From assembly GCA_039029455.1 (NCBI GenBank), contig JBCCGE010000128.1, positions 1-7,569 on the forward strand: a stretch of DNA of 7,569 nt, in the 5' to 3' direction. The notes beneath the pieces were generated by a model that had not been told where the DNA came from, did not search any database, and saw only the letters and a list, made by a program, of their open reading frames with translations. The position numbers and the translations under genes were made by a program. The DNA comes from JBCCGE01 sp039029455. GTDB lineage: Bacteria; Pseudomonadota; Gammaproteobacteria; Arenicellales; Poriferihabitantaceae. This document shows, one piece after another, positions 1 through 7,028 of the stretch; within the stretch, counting starts at the first letter, position 1; every line of letters begins with the position of its first letter.

Positions 1-33
1 AACTCCCCCAAGAACCCACATCAGGGGGGAGTT
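1..33. repeat. 9-bp perfect inverted repeat at the window edge
   Basis: AACTCCCCC at 1-9 is the exact reverse complement of GGGGGAGTT at 25-33, leaving a 15-base loop. It lies within the reading frame of the RND gene, where the encoded residues are polar (NSPKNPHQGG) although membrane helix 7 is expected there. It may be a coincidence, or a fold-back join at a contig end. Confidence 0.5.
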
Positions 34-1101
34 TCCCTGTTTTTTGTTGCCATGGTGGCAAAAAACGAGCTCAATGATAACTTCCTCGAGTACTTCGACG
101 AATCGGTCGAATTCCGCCAGCATACGGATAAAGTCACCGACAATCTCACCGGGATGTACCTGATTGAGTTCGCCATGGACTCAGGTCAGAGCGGCGGCGT
201 CAGTTCACCGGAGTTTCTGACAAAGCTGGAGAGTTTCGGAGAATGGCTCGAGCAGCAGTCCGAAGTACTGCACGTCAGTATTCTGACCGATGTTTTCAAG
301 CGGCTGAATAAAAATCTGCACAGCGATGATGAGTCGTACTATCGGATTCCTGAGGACCGCGAGCTGGCGGCGCAGTATCTGCTGCTTTATGAGATGTCGC
401 TGCCGTATGGTCTTGATCTGAACAACCAGATTAACGTCGATAAATCCGCCACTCGGGTCACGGCGAAACTGAAAACCATGACCTCAAAGGAAGTGCTGGA
501 TTTCGAGCAGCGAATCCTGGGGTGGTTTGATGACAATGCGCCCGAGTTATCGACGTATGGTGTTTCACCTACCGTAATCTTCTCCCACCTTGGCATGCGC
601 AACATTAAGAGCATGATTATCGGTACGACGATCGCGTTGGTTCTGATATCGGTGTTGCTGATCTTTGCTCTGCGGTCGTTCAAGATTGGTGCGCTCAGTG
701 TTGTACCTAATCTGCTCCCGGTTGGTATAGGGTTTGGAATATGGGGTCTGCTGGTGGGTGAGATCGGGCTCGCGCTGTCAGTCGTGGCCGGGATGACCCT
801 CGGGGTGGTGGTGGACGACACGGTGCACTTTCTGAGCAAGTATCTGCGGGCGAGACGGGAGAGGGGCCTGAATTCAGAGGACGCCATCCGGTACGCCTTT
901 TCGACCGTCGGTGTTGCGCTTACCGTCAATACCGTGGTTTTGGTGGCCGGGTTCCTGGTGCTTGCGACGTCGGCGTTCCGGGTTAACTCGGACATGGGAT
1001 TGCTGACTGCAATCACAATCTTTATTGCTCTGGTGGCAGACTTTTTGCTGCTGCCGGCTCTATTAATGAAAATCGACAGAGGTCAAAATGAATCATCGTA
1101 A
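1..1101 (+). CDS. RND-superfamily exporter (MMPL/COG1033 type), C-terminal part, 5' end outside window
   Basis: The frame is open from base 1 to the TAA at 1099-1101, so the gene is cut by the left edge. The ATG at 52 has no Shine-Dalgarno and lies inside the protein; residue numbers here count from it. What is visible is the second half of a 12-helix proton-driven inner-membrane exporter. A large periplasmic domain (about 5-180) begins with a family-like ELNDNFLEYFDE stretch. Five hydrophobic helices follow at about 187-207, 213-234, 238-253, 285-305 and 316-338, fitting TM8-TM12. The strongest family mark is GVVVDDTVHFLSKYLRAR (251-268), the acidic motif and cytoplasmic Arg/Lys run seen in MMPL-type RND proteins. 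The substrate cannot be read from sequence. The overlapping LolA-like gene downstream suggests lipid or lipoprotein movement across the envelope (inference). The family call is firm; the transported molecule is unknown. Confidence 0.9.
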   Translation, partial: NSPKNPHQGGVSLFFVAMVAKNELNDNFLEYFDESVEFRQHTDKVTDNLTGMYLIEFAMDSGQSGGVSSPEFLTKLESFGEWLEQQSEVLHVSILTDVFKRLNKNLHSDDESYYRIPEDRELAAQYLLLYEMSLPYGLDLNNQINVDKSATRVTAKLKTMTSKEVLDFEQRILGWFDDNAPELSTYGVSPTVIFSHLGMRNIKSMIIGTTIALVLISVLLIFALRSFKIGALSVVPNLLPVGIGFGIWGLLVGEIGLALSVVAGMTLGVVVDDTVHFLSKYLRARRERGLNSEDAIRYAFSTVGVALTVNTVVLVAGFLVLATSAFRVNSDMGLLTAITIFIALVADFLLLPALLMKIDRGQNESS

Positions 1102-1885
1102 TGCCTATCCGCTGTGTTTTGCCGCTGCGTTACTGATTGCAGTTCCGGCATCAGCATTCGCTGAAAGTCCGGAGGAAAAAGGTCTGCGGCTCTCGGTAGA
1201 GGCGGAACAGTTTGACAATGGGTTTGGCGATTTCACGGCCGAGATGGAGATGGTTCTTCGCAACCGCAGCGGGCAGGAAAGTACTCGCAGGATACGCTCG
1301 AGGACGCTGGAAGTGCAGGGCGACGGCGACAAGTCGATGTCTATTTTTGATGAACCCGCGGACGTAAAAGGCACCGCGATGCTGACGTTTACCCACGGTC
1401 TGGAGCCCGATGATCAGTGGCTCTATCTTCCGGCATTAAAGCGGGTCAAGCGGATTTCATCACGTAACAAGTCCGGTCCGTTCATGGGGTCTGAGTTTGC
1501 GTTTGAAGATCTGGGTTCGCAGGAAGTTGAGAAATACACCTATAAATATGTAGGTGAGGAACCATGTGGAGACTGGACCTGCCACGTTATTGAGCGCTTC
1601 CCCGAGTACAAGCATTCCGGATATACGCGGCAGGTGGTGTGGATGGATACCGACGCTTATCGGGTTACAAAAACAGAGTTTTATGATCGAAAGAAGGCGC
1701 TTCTGAAAACGCTGACGATGGCGGATTATGCCGTGTATGCAGACCGCCACTGGCGGCCGTCGGTTATGGAAATGGTCAACCATCAAACCGGTAAATCGAC
1801 GACTCTGAAGTGGAACGATTATCAGTTCAAAACAGGTTTGAAGGATTCAGACTTCAATAAAAACAAACTTAAGAATCTGCGCTAG
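1088..1885 (+). CDS. Secreted LolA-like outer-membrane lipoprotein-sorting family protein
   Basis: A 265-residue protein with a clear Sec signal peptide: a short charged start, a hydrophobic core (about 9-20) and an AFA cleavage site after residue 25. The mature part resembles the LolA-like family annotated as outer membrane lipoprotein-sorting protein (COG2834; PF17131 type). Its marks are DDQWLYLPALKRVKRISSR (108-126), followed by NKSGPFMGSEFAFEDL (127-142), then alternating beta-strand-like segments to the end. Such proteins form an open half-barrel that holds a hydrophobic ligand in the periplasm. C160 and C165 are close enough to form a disulfide. The start overlaps the RND gene by 14 bp and has AGAGG at 1078-1082, five bases before the ATG, so co-translation is likely. 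It probably acts as the periplasmic partner of that exporter (inference). It is not LolA itself, which is shorter and found in another gene context. Confidence 0.87.
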   Translation: MNHRNAYPLCFAAALLIAVPASAFAESPEEKGLRLSVEAEQFDNGFGDFTAEMEMVLRNRSGQESTRRIRSRTLEVQGDGDKSMSIFDEPADVKGTAMLTFTHGLEPDDQWLYLPALKRVKRISSRNKSGPFMGSEFAFEDLGSQEVEKYTYKYVGEEPCGDWTCHVIERFPEYKHSGYTRQVVWMDTDAYRVTKTEFYDRKKALLKTLTMADYAVYADRHWRPSVMEMVNHQTGKSTTLKWNDYQFKTGLKDSDFNKNKLKNLR

Positions 1886-2042
1886 CGGGCACTGCAGCTG
1901 CGGTTGTGACCGGTTGTCTGCCGACTGTGGACTGAGGCTACAGGTTACACCGACGTTCGTGTCCTCTCGGCATGGAATTTGGTCGGGTAAAACTGACGCT
2001 TTTATGTGACCATACGGGTATGGCCTACTCGACGACACGATA

Positions 2043-2822
2043 ATGAACGTTCTGGTTTTCGACATCGAAACTGTGCCGGATACGGTGACCGGAGCCCGGC
2101 TGTATGACCTGCAGGGTCTGAGCGACGCCGACATTGCCCGGGCCATGTTTGCCAAGCGCGTACAGAAAACGGGCGGGTCGGATTTTTTGCCGCTGCATCT
2201 TCATCGCGTGGTCGCGATATCCGCCGTCATGAAAACCGCGTCTTCGTTTAACGTCTGGTCCCTCGGTGACGAGTCGGCTGACGAGAAAGAGATCGTGCAG
2301 CGCTTTTACGACGGTCTGGATCGATATACGCCCACTCTGGTCAGCTGGAATGGAAGCGGATTTGATCTGCCGGTCCTGCATTATCGGGCCATGCTGAATA
2401 GCGTGAACGCCAGTCGCTACTGGGAAAATGGCGATGAAAATCGTGAGTTTCGTTACAACAACTATCTGTCCCGCTACCACTGGCGTCACATTGATCTGAT
2501 GGACGTGATCGCTGGTTTTAATGCACGATCTGCGGCGCCACTGGATGAAGTAGCGGTCATGTTGGGCTTTCCCGGCAAGCTGGGGATGAGTGGGGCCGCC
2601 GTCTGGGACACCTATCAGCAGGGCGATCTCAAGTCCATTCGTGACTATTGCGAAACAGATGTGCTGAACACGTATCTGGTTTATCTTCGATGGGAGCTGA
2701 CTCGCGGAGGGGTAACGCCCGATCAATATGCGGATCACATTCAGGAGACCCGAGACTGGTTGGCGGCGGCCAGCGGCGAGCACTTCAGGGATTTTCTGTC
2801 GGCCTGGCCGAGTGATCAGTGA
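2043..2822 (+). CDS. Predicted 3'-5' exonuclease of the PolB-like DEDDy type
   Basis: A 259-residue stand-alone nuclease domain, related to the proofreading domain of DNA polymerase B (COG3298, PF10108 type). All three exonuclease motifs are present. Exo I is DIET with D7 and E9. Exo II is SWNGSGFDLPVL with N103 and D108. Exo III is DYCETDV with Y202 and D206, the DEDDy arrangement that binds two metal ions. HIDLMDV (149-155) is a further conserved acidic stretch. There is no polymerase domain. Whether it acts on DNA or RNA cannot be read here; some relatives act on RNA. The ATG at 2043 is the only usual start after the in-frame stop at 2007, yet no clear Shine-Dalgarno precedes it. A small hairpin (CCATA 2010-2014 with TATGG 2019-2023) sits 19 bp upstream. 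The 157-bp gap before the gene shows no convincing terminator. It is followed after 24 bp by rlmD on the same strand, so the two are probably co-transcribed. Confidence 0.88.
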   Translation: MNVLVFDIETVPDTVTGARLYDLQGLSDADIARAMFAKRVQKTGGSDFLPLHLHRVVAISAVMKTASSFNVWSLGDESADEKEIVQRFYDGLDRYTPTLVSWNGSGFDLPVLHYRAMLNSVNASRYWENGDENREFRYNNYLSRYHWRHIDLMDVIAGFNARSAAPLDEVAVMLGFPGKLGMSGAAVWDTYQQGDLKSIRDYCETDVLNTYLVYLRWELTRGGVTPDQYADHIQETRDWLAAASGEHFRDFLSAWPSDQ

Positions 2823-2846
2823 TCGCACTATTCGGGGTTTGGCAGC

Positions 2847-4157
2847 GTGACTGAACTGACAGCCGTGGTTGCCGATCTGGCCCACGATGGCGTGGGTATT
2901 TGTAAAGTGGAGGACCAGACCTATTTCGTCGATGGCGTTCTTCCAGGGGAAGAGGTCACATTTTTGCGTGGCAAGAAACGAAAAGGAAAGCGCCTCGGGA
3001 GTCTGGTGAGCATTTTAAGTAAATCCCCCGATCGTGTGGATCCGTATTGCTCGTATTTCGGTGTCTGCGGCGGCTGCGCGTTGCAGCATTTGTCCAGAGA
3101 GGCTCAAATTTCCTACAAGCAGGATGTGCTGCAGAACAACCTGCAGAAACTTGGCCGGGTCACGGCGGAAAAGCTTGCTGAGCCCATCGTTGCAGATTCC
3201 TGGAAGTATCGGCGAAAAGCCCGACCCGGTATCAAGCTGGTGCCCAAAAAAGGCGGCATTCTGGTTGGGTTCAGGGAGCGGGGCAGCAGTTTTCTGACTT
3301 CTTTACACAAATGCCATACGCTGAACGAACCGCTGTCAGATTTGCTGGCACCGCTGCATGAGCTGATTACCGGTCTCAGTCACAGTGATCGTTTTCCACA
3401 GGTGGAGATTGCACAGGGGGATAACGCAATATCCATCGTGCTGCGCCATCTTGAGGCACTGACTGACAATGATCTTGAATCCCTGAAACAATTTGCGTGC
3501 CGTCATAAGGTGCAGATGTATCTGCAGCCGGGAAATCTGAAAAGTATTCATCCCCTGTGGCCGGAGAATCCACAACCGCTGAAATTCAGTCTACAGCGAT
3601 TCGGCATAGAGCTGGAATTTTCTGCGACCGATTTTGTTCAGGTGAATGCAGACATCAACGAGAGGATAGTCTCAAAGGCGTTGGCACTTCTGAAGCCTCA
3701 AACGGGGGAGAAGATCCTCGATCTGTTTTGCGGCCTGGGTAATTTCACCTTGCCAATTGCAAAATCCGGCGCTGAGGTTGTGGGTATTGAGGGAGAGCAG
3801 GCGCTGGTCGACAAGGCCGTACTCAATGCATCACGAAACCGGCTCACCAATGTGACGTTCGAGCGCGCTGATCTGCATAATTCAGAACATGTCGCCAGAC
3901 TCAAAGCGCATAATTTTGACAAGATGCTGATCGATCCGCCGCGCTCAGGCGCGCGCGAAATCTGCGAGCATCTGATTCCGGTTATTGCGCCTCAACGTAT
4001 CGTCTACGTGTCCTGCAATCCAGCGACATTGGCCAGAGATGCGGACTATCTGGTCAATCAACACGGTTACCAATTGATTGAGGCTGGCATCGCCGATATG
4101 TTTCCGCACACGGCCCATGTCGAATCCATTGCGCTGTTCGACAGGGCCGGGTCTTGA
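2847..4157 (+). CDS. rlmD: 23S rRNA (uracil-1939-C5)-methyltransferase RlmD (RumA)
   Basis: A 436-residue protein, close to the 433 of the E. coli enzyme, which uses S-adenosylmethionine to make 5-methyluridine at position 1939 of 23S rRNA. A TRAM-type RNA-binding domain occupies about 1-58. Four cysteines match the 4Fe-4S ligands of RumA: C68, C74 and C77 in YCSYFGVCGGC, and C156 in HKC. The Rossmann methyltransferase domain follows, with TDFVQVN (261-267), the SAM loop DLFCGLGNFTLP (292-303), and IDPPRSGA (362-369). The catalytic nucleophile is C390 in YVSCNPATLARD, and E425 in HVESIALF is the likely general base. Every key residue is present. The start is GTG; only this codon fits between the in-frame stop of the upstream gene and the conserved N-terminus. 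A GGGG at 2834-2837 may serve as a weak ribosome site. It converges on rne with 13 bp between stop codons. Confidence 0.96.
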   Translation: MTELTAVVADLAHDGVGICKVEDQTYFVDGVLPGEEVTFLRGKKRKGKRLGSLVSILSKSPDRVDPYCSYFGVCGGCALQHLSREAQISYKQDVLQNNLQKLGRVTAEKLAEPIVADSWKYRRKARPGIKLVPKKGGILVGFRERGSSFLTSLHKCHTLNEPLSDLLAPLHELITGLSHSDRFPQVEIAQGDNAISIVLRHLEALTDNDLESLKQFACRHKVQMYLQPGNLKSIHPLWPENPQPLKFSLQRFGIELEFSATDFVQVNADINERIVSKALALLKPQTGEKILDLFCGLGNFTLPIAKSGAEVVGIEGEQALVDKAVLNASRNRLTNVTFERADLHNSEHVARLKAHNFDKMLIDPPRSGAREICEHLIPVIAPQRIVYVSCNPATLARDADYLVNQHGYQLIEAGIADMFPHTAHVESIALFDRAGS

Positions 4158-4170
4158 GTCCGTGGAACCT

Positions 4171-6705
4171 CTAGCTGTCTTTGCGGTTACCGATGTCGTC
4201 CGGGACGTCCTTTTTGGGTGCCGACGGCAGTCGATTGGGATGACTCTGTTTCGCAGCGGCAGGCGCAGCAGCTTTACTGTCGCCAGGGCGACTGGTCGCT
4301 GAGCCCGCAGGCGTTGCTGCTCCCGGCATGGGCGCTCGGGGCTGGCTTGAAGGGATGCTGGTTCCGCCGCTGCTCGCGCCAGGTGCAGGGGCAGAAGTTG
4401 CCTGCTGAACGGGAGCGGGTTTGGGCGCCAGTCGACTGGGCTTGCCGGTTACCGGTGGATTAAATGGCGGAATTGAATCGGGTGAGACGGATTTCTCCAC
4501 GCTGCTCTGTTTACTGCCAGATTTGGACTCGTTTCTCGAATTTTCCGGTTTTCCCTGTTGGTTTGGATTGCCTTTCTGATCCCTGTTGCGGTTATTTGTC
4601 TGTGCCTGCTTGTTGCCGCCCGACGCCTGATTTCCACCAGCACCCCTGCGGTTATTGTTCCTGCCTCGCGATCCGGACTTGTTGGCGGTCTGTTTTTGAC
4701 CGGATTTTGAATTTTCCGCGCTTTGTCCGTCATTGCCATGACCGGACTTGCGCGCTCCTTTTTTCTGCTCGTTCTGACGATCACCCCGGCGGTTGCCTCG
4801 CGCATTACCTTTACCGTCTCCACCATCTGACTTCGTCGTTTTAGCCGGGTTACCACGTCCTTTTTGTGAACGGTTTCCACCTCGGCGGTTGCCCTGGTTG
4901 CCACGGCGGTTGTTTCCCCCTCGAGGCTTCGAGTCTTTGGACTTTTCCGTTTCTGCAGTCTCCTCAGCTTCAGATTTGTTGCTGCCAAAGATCGACGCGA
5001 CACGGGCAAGGAATCCAACTTTATCCGCAGTCTCAGCCCGTTGTGCTGACTCTGTTTTGCCGTTTTGCGTGGCCTCAGGAGCGGGTGGTGCGCTGTGTGC
5101 GATCTGGTCAAGCTGAACACGCGCTTTTTCCGGGCGTGGTGACTTTAGGCTGTCAGTGCTGCTCTCGAGCTCAATATCATGTTCGACTTTCTGTCTGAAA
5201 CTGGCGACCCCGGTAATTTCCTCGAGTTCTTCCCCGCGCAGACGTCGGACATGGAACTGCGGACTGGACAACTCATCGGTCGGGACGATGATAATTCGCG
5301 AAGCCAGACGCGCTTCCATCTGGTTCACCTCAAAACGTTTCTCGTTAAGCAGATAGGTGGCCATATCGAGGGGCACGAGTACCTGAATGGCCTCGGTATT
5401 CTCTTTCATCGCCTCATCTTCGATCAGGCGCAGGAGGTATAGGGATGAAGAAACGACACTGCGGATGATACCCACACCGGAACATCTCGGGCAGGGTCGA
5501 TAATTTACATCGCTGATTGATGATCGCAAACGTTGGCGCGACATCTCCAGCAGTCCAAACCGTGAAATTTTGCTTATCTGCACGCGCGCTCTGTCCGGTC
5601 GCAACGCATCTTTGAGGCGGGCCTCGACCGCTCGCTGATTTCGTGAAATCGTCATATCGATCAAATCGATCACGATCAGTCCGCCCATGTCTCGAATTCT
5701 GAGCTGACGGGCGACTTCATCGACGGCTTCGAGATTGGTCTGCAGGGCTGTATCCTCGATATCGCTGCCTTTGGTGGCGCGGGCCGAATTTACATCAACT
5801 GAGATCAGCGCTTCAGTGTGATCGATGACAATTGAACCTCCGGAAGGCAGGCTGACTTCCCGATTGAATGCGGAATCGATCTGGTGCTCGATCTGATAAC
5901 GTGAAAACAGAGGCACGCTGTCCTGATACAACTTGAGCTTGGCGATGTTATGCGGCATAACCTGCTGCACAAACCGCTCCGCTCTGTCGAAAATCTCTTT
6001 ATCGTCAACGATGATCTCCGAGATATCGTTGCCGAGATGGTCGCGAATAGATCGGACAATCAAATTGCTTTCCTGATAGATCAGGAAAGGGGCTTTTTGT
6101 TCGGCCGCCGCTTCTTCGACGGATTCCCAGAGCTTGGTCAGAAAATCCAGATCCCATTGCATTTCGTCTTCAGAACGACCGATGCCGGCGGTTCGGGCGA
6201 TAAGTGCATGCTGGGATTTCAGTTCCAGACTATCGATAATCTGTCGAAGTTCGGTGCGGTCCTCACCTGAGATCCTGCGAGAAATGCCGCCGCCTTTGGG
6301 ATTGTTCGGCATCAGCACCAGAAAACGCCCCGCCAGACTGATAAATGTGGTCAGAGCCGCGCCTTTGGTTCCTCGCTCATCCTTGTCGACCTGGACGATC
6401 ATTTCCTGACCTTCTGAGATGACCGACTCTATTTTGACGCTGTTGATTGGCGTCTTGCCGTCATAATTCTGGAAATACTGACGGTAGATTTCCTTTAACG
6501 GGAGAAAACCCTGTTTTTCAGCACCGTAATCGACAAAAGCTGCCTCTAGACTTGGTTCAACTTTTGTAACTACTCCTTTGTAAATATTGCCTTTTTTCTC
6601 GCTTCTTATTGCAGATTCCAGATCCAGATCAATCAGTTTCTGGCCATCGACAATAGCAACCCTCAACTCTTCAGCGTGAGTTGCATTAAATAACATTCTT
6701 TTCAT
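4171..6705 (-). CDS. rne: Ribonuclease E
   Basis: 844 residues against 1061 in E. coli. RNase E is the endonuclease that starts most mRNA decay and processes rRNA and tRNA precursors, and it scaffolds the degradosome on the inner membrane. The N-terminal half is fully conserved: S1 domain about 36-120 with F57 and F67, 5'-sensor R171 and T172, catalytic D304, N306 and D347 (each one position after E. coli), and the zinc-link CPRC with C405 and C408. After residue 510 the protein becomes disordered. VGFLARVASIFG (563-574) looks like the amphipathic membrane-targeting helix and precedes an Arg/Gly/Asn/Lys-rich stretch (about 593-735) with RRGN and RGG-like units, then a Pro/Ala/Ser-rich tail (745-835). 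I cannot see a recognisable enolase or PNPase site. The ATG has GAGGA at 6717-6713, seven bases upstream, and MKRMLFNAT matches the known N-terminus. RNase G is excluded by the length and tail. Confidence 0.97.
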   Translation of the reverse strand: MKRMLFNATHAEELRVAIVDGQKLIDLDLESAIRSEKKGNIYKGVVTKVEPSLEAAFVDYGAEKQGFLPLKEIYRQYFQNYDGKTPINSVKIESVISEGQEMIVQVDKDERGTKGAALTTFISLAGRFLVLMPNNPKGGGISRRISGEDRTELRQIIDSLELKSQHALIARTAGIGRSEDEMQWDLDFLTKLWESVEEAAAEQKAPFLIYQESNLIVRSIRDHLGNDISEIIVDDKEIFDRAERFVQQVMPHNIAKLKLYQDSVPLFSRYQIEHQIDSAFNREVSLPSGGSIVIDHTEALISVDVNSARATKGSDIEDTALQTNLEAVDEVARQLRIRDMGGLIVIDLIDMTISRNQRAVEARLKDALRPDRARVQISKISRFGLLEMSRQRLRSSISDVNYRPCPRCSGVGIIRSVVSSSLYLLRLIEDEAMKENTEAIQVLVPLDMATYLLNEKRFEVNQMEARLASRIIIVPTDELSSPQFHVRRLRGEELEEITGVASFRQKVEHDIELESSTDSLKSPRPEKARVQLDQIAHSAPPAPEATQNGKTESAQRAETADKVGFLARVASIFGSNKSEAEETAETEKSKDSKPRGGNNRRGNQGNRRGGNRSQKGRGNPAKTTKSDGGDGKGNARGNRRGDRQNEQKKGARKSGHGNDGQSAENSKSGQKQTANKSGSRGRNNNRRGAGGNQASGGNKQAQTNNRNRDQKGNPNQQGKPENSRNESKSGSKQSSVEKSVSPDSIPPFNPPVTGKPSRLAPKPAPVQQATSAPAPGASSGGTSIPSSQPRAPMPGAATPAGSATSRPGDSKAAAPAAAKQSHPNRLPSAPKKDVPDDIGNRKDS

Positions 6706-6717
6706 TTTTCTTTCCTC

Positions 6718-6893
6718 GCCGCAACAGCGTCAAAAAATAGCGGCGACATCTGGCTATGCGGCAGAATGCAGTGCATTCGACGGCACGCCGTTAATTTCCG
6801 TTAAGCCAGTCGGTGAAGGGATACAGGGGCGGGAACCGTTGACGGTTGAAGGAAGCTGTTTATCAACATCTTAAGTTACGAGGGTCTCGTAAC
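6718..6893 (-). promoter_or_regulatory. Structured 5' leader of rne, candidate autoregulatory element (rne5-like)
   Basis: Read on the rne strand, this stretch holds a series of short hairpins. The best is GTTACGAG-ACC-CTCGTAAC (6893-6875), an uninterrupted 8-bp stem with a 3-base loop. Then come AACCG-TCAA-CGGTT (6847-6834), ACGG-CGTG-CCGT (6791-6780) and GAATGC-ACT-GCATTC (6778-6764). Nearest the gene, GCCGC (6744-6740) can pair with GCGGC (6722-6718), which ends one base before the Shine-Dalgarno; its loop carries a run of six U (6737-6732). In E. coli the rne leader contains conserved hairpins through which RNase E destabilises its own mRNA. Position, strand and hairpin density fit such an element, but I have not matched the exact consensus. 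TTAACGG occurs twice, 10 bases apart (6804-6798 and 6794-6788). Confidence 0.6.
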
Positions 6894-6895
6894 AG

Positions 6896-6924
6896 TTGAC
6901 AATGAAATCATTTCATTAAATGAT
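6896..6924 (+). promoter_or_regulatory. Possible weak promoter pointing away from rne
   Basis: A perfect -35 hexamer TTGACA (6896-6901) is followed after 17 bases by AATGAT (6919-6924), which matches the -10 consensus at 4 of 6 positions. It overlaps the palindrome at 6903-6928. If active it would make a short + strand RNA ending near the hairpin at 7029-7046. The -10 is poor, so this is speculative. Confidence 0.22.
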
Positions 6925-6928
6925 TTCA
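6903..6928. repeat. Perfect 11-bp AT-rich inverted repeat, possible operator
   Basis: TGAAATCATTT (6903-6913) and AAATGATTTCA (6918-6928) are exact reverse complements around a 4-base centre, CATT. The composition is AT-rich and there is no following T run, so an intrinsic terminator is unlikely. It could be a regulator-binding site or an RNA hairpin near the 5' end of the rne leader. No regulator can be named from the sequence. Confidence 0.55.
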
Positions 6929-6995
6929 ACAACTTACAAATACTATCGTGAACTGGCCTTAATTCAGAATCGAAGTCAGACCACAATGTCGATTG

Positions 6996-7018
6996 TCAGT
7001 ATTTTATTCAAATACTGA
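6996..7018. repeat. Perfect 9-bp inverted repeat
   Basis: TCAGTATTT (6996-7004) pairs exactly with AAATACTGA (7010-7018) across a 5-base loop. In a + strand transcript it would form a hairpin just ahead of the terminator-like hairpin at 7029-7046. In an rne transcript it would be an upstream leader hairpin. Function unknown. Confidence 0.5.
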
Positions 7019-7028
7019 GCCGAAACAG

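Noticed and set aside
2025..2885. 286-codon minus-strand frame opposite the exonuclease gene
   Set aside because: The + strand frame has all three exonuclease motifs; the opposite frame has no recognisable domain.
4197..4215. CGTC-CGG-GACG hairpin followed by TCCTTTTT as a terminator for rlmD
   Set aside because: The stem is only 4 bp, the T run is offset by three bases, and it lies inside the rne coding sequence, so it is too weak to annotate.
4780..4915. Recurring GGCGGTTG units as a possible DNA repeat array
   Set aside because: They are irregularly spaced and are explained by repeated Asn-Arg-Arg codons in the RNase E tail.
4449..5120. Long alternative frames on both strands through the rne tail region
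   Set aside because: They are shadows of the repetitive Arg/Gly/Asn codons of rne; the rne frame continues uninterrupted and carries the domain evidence.
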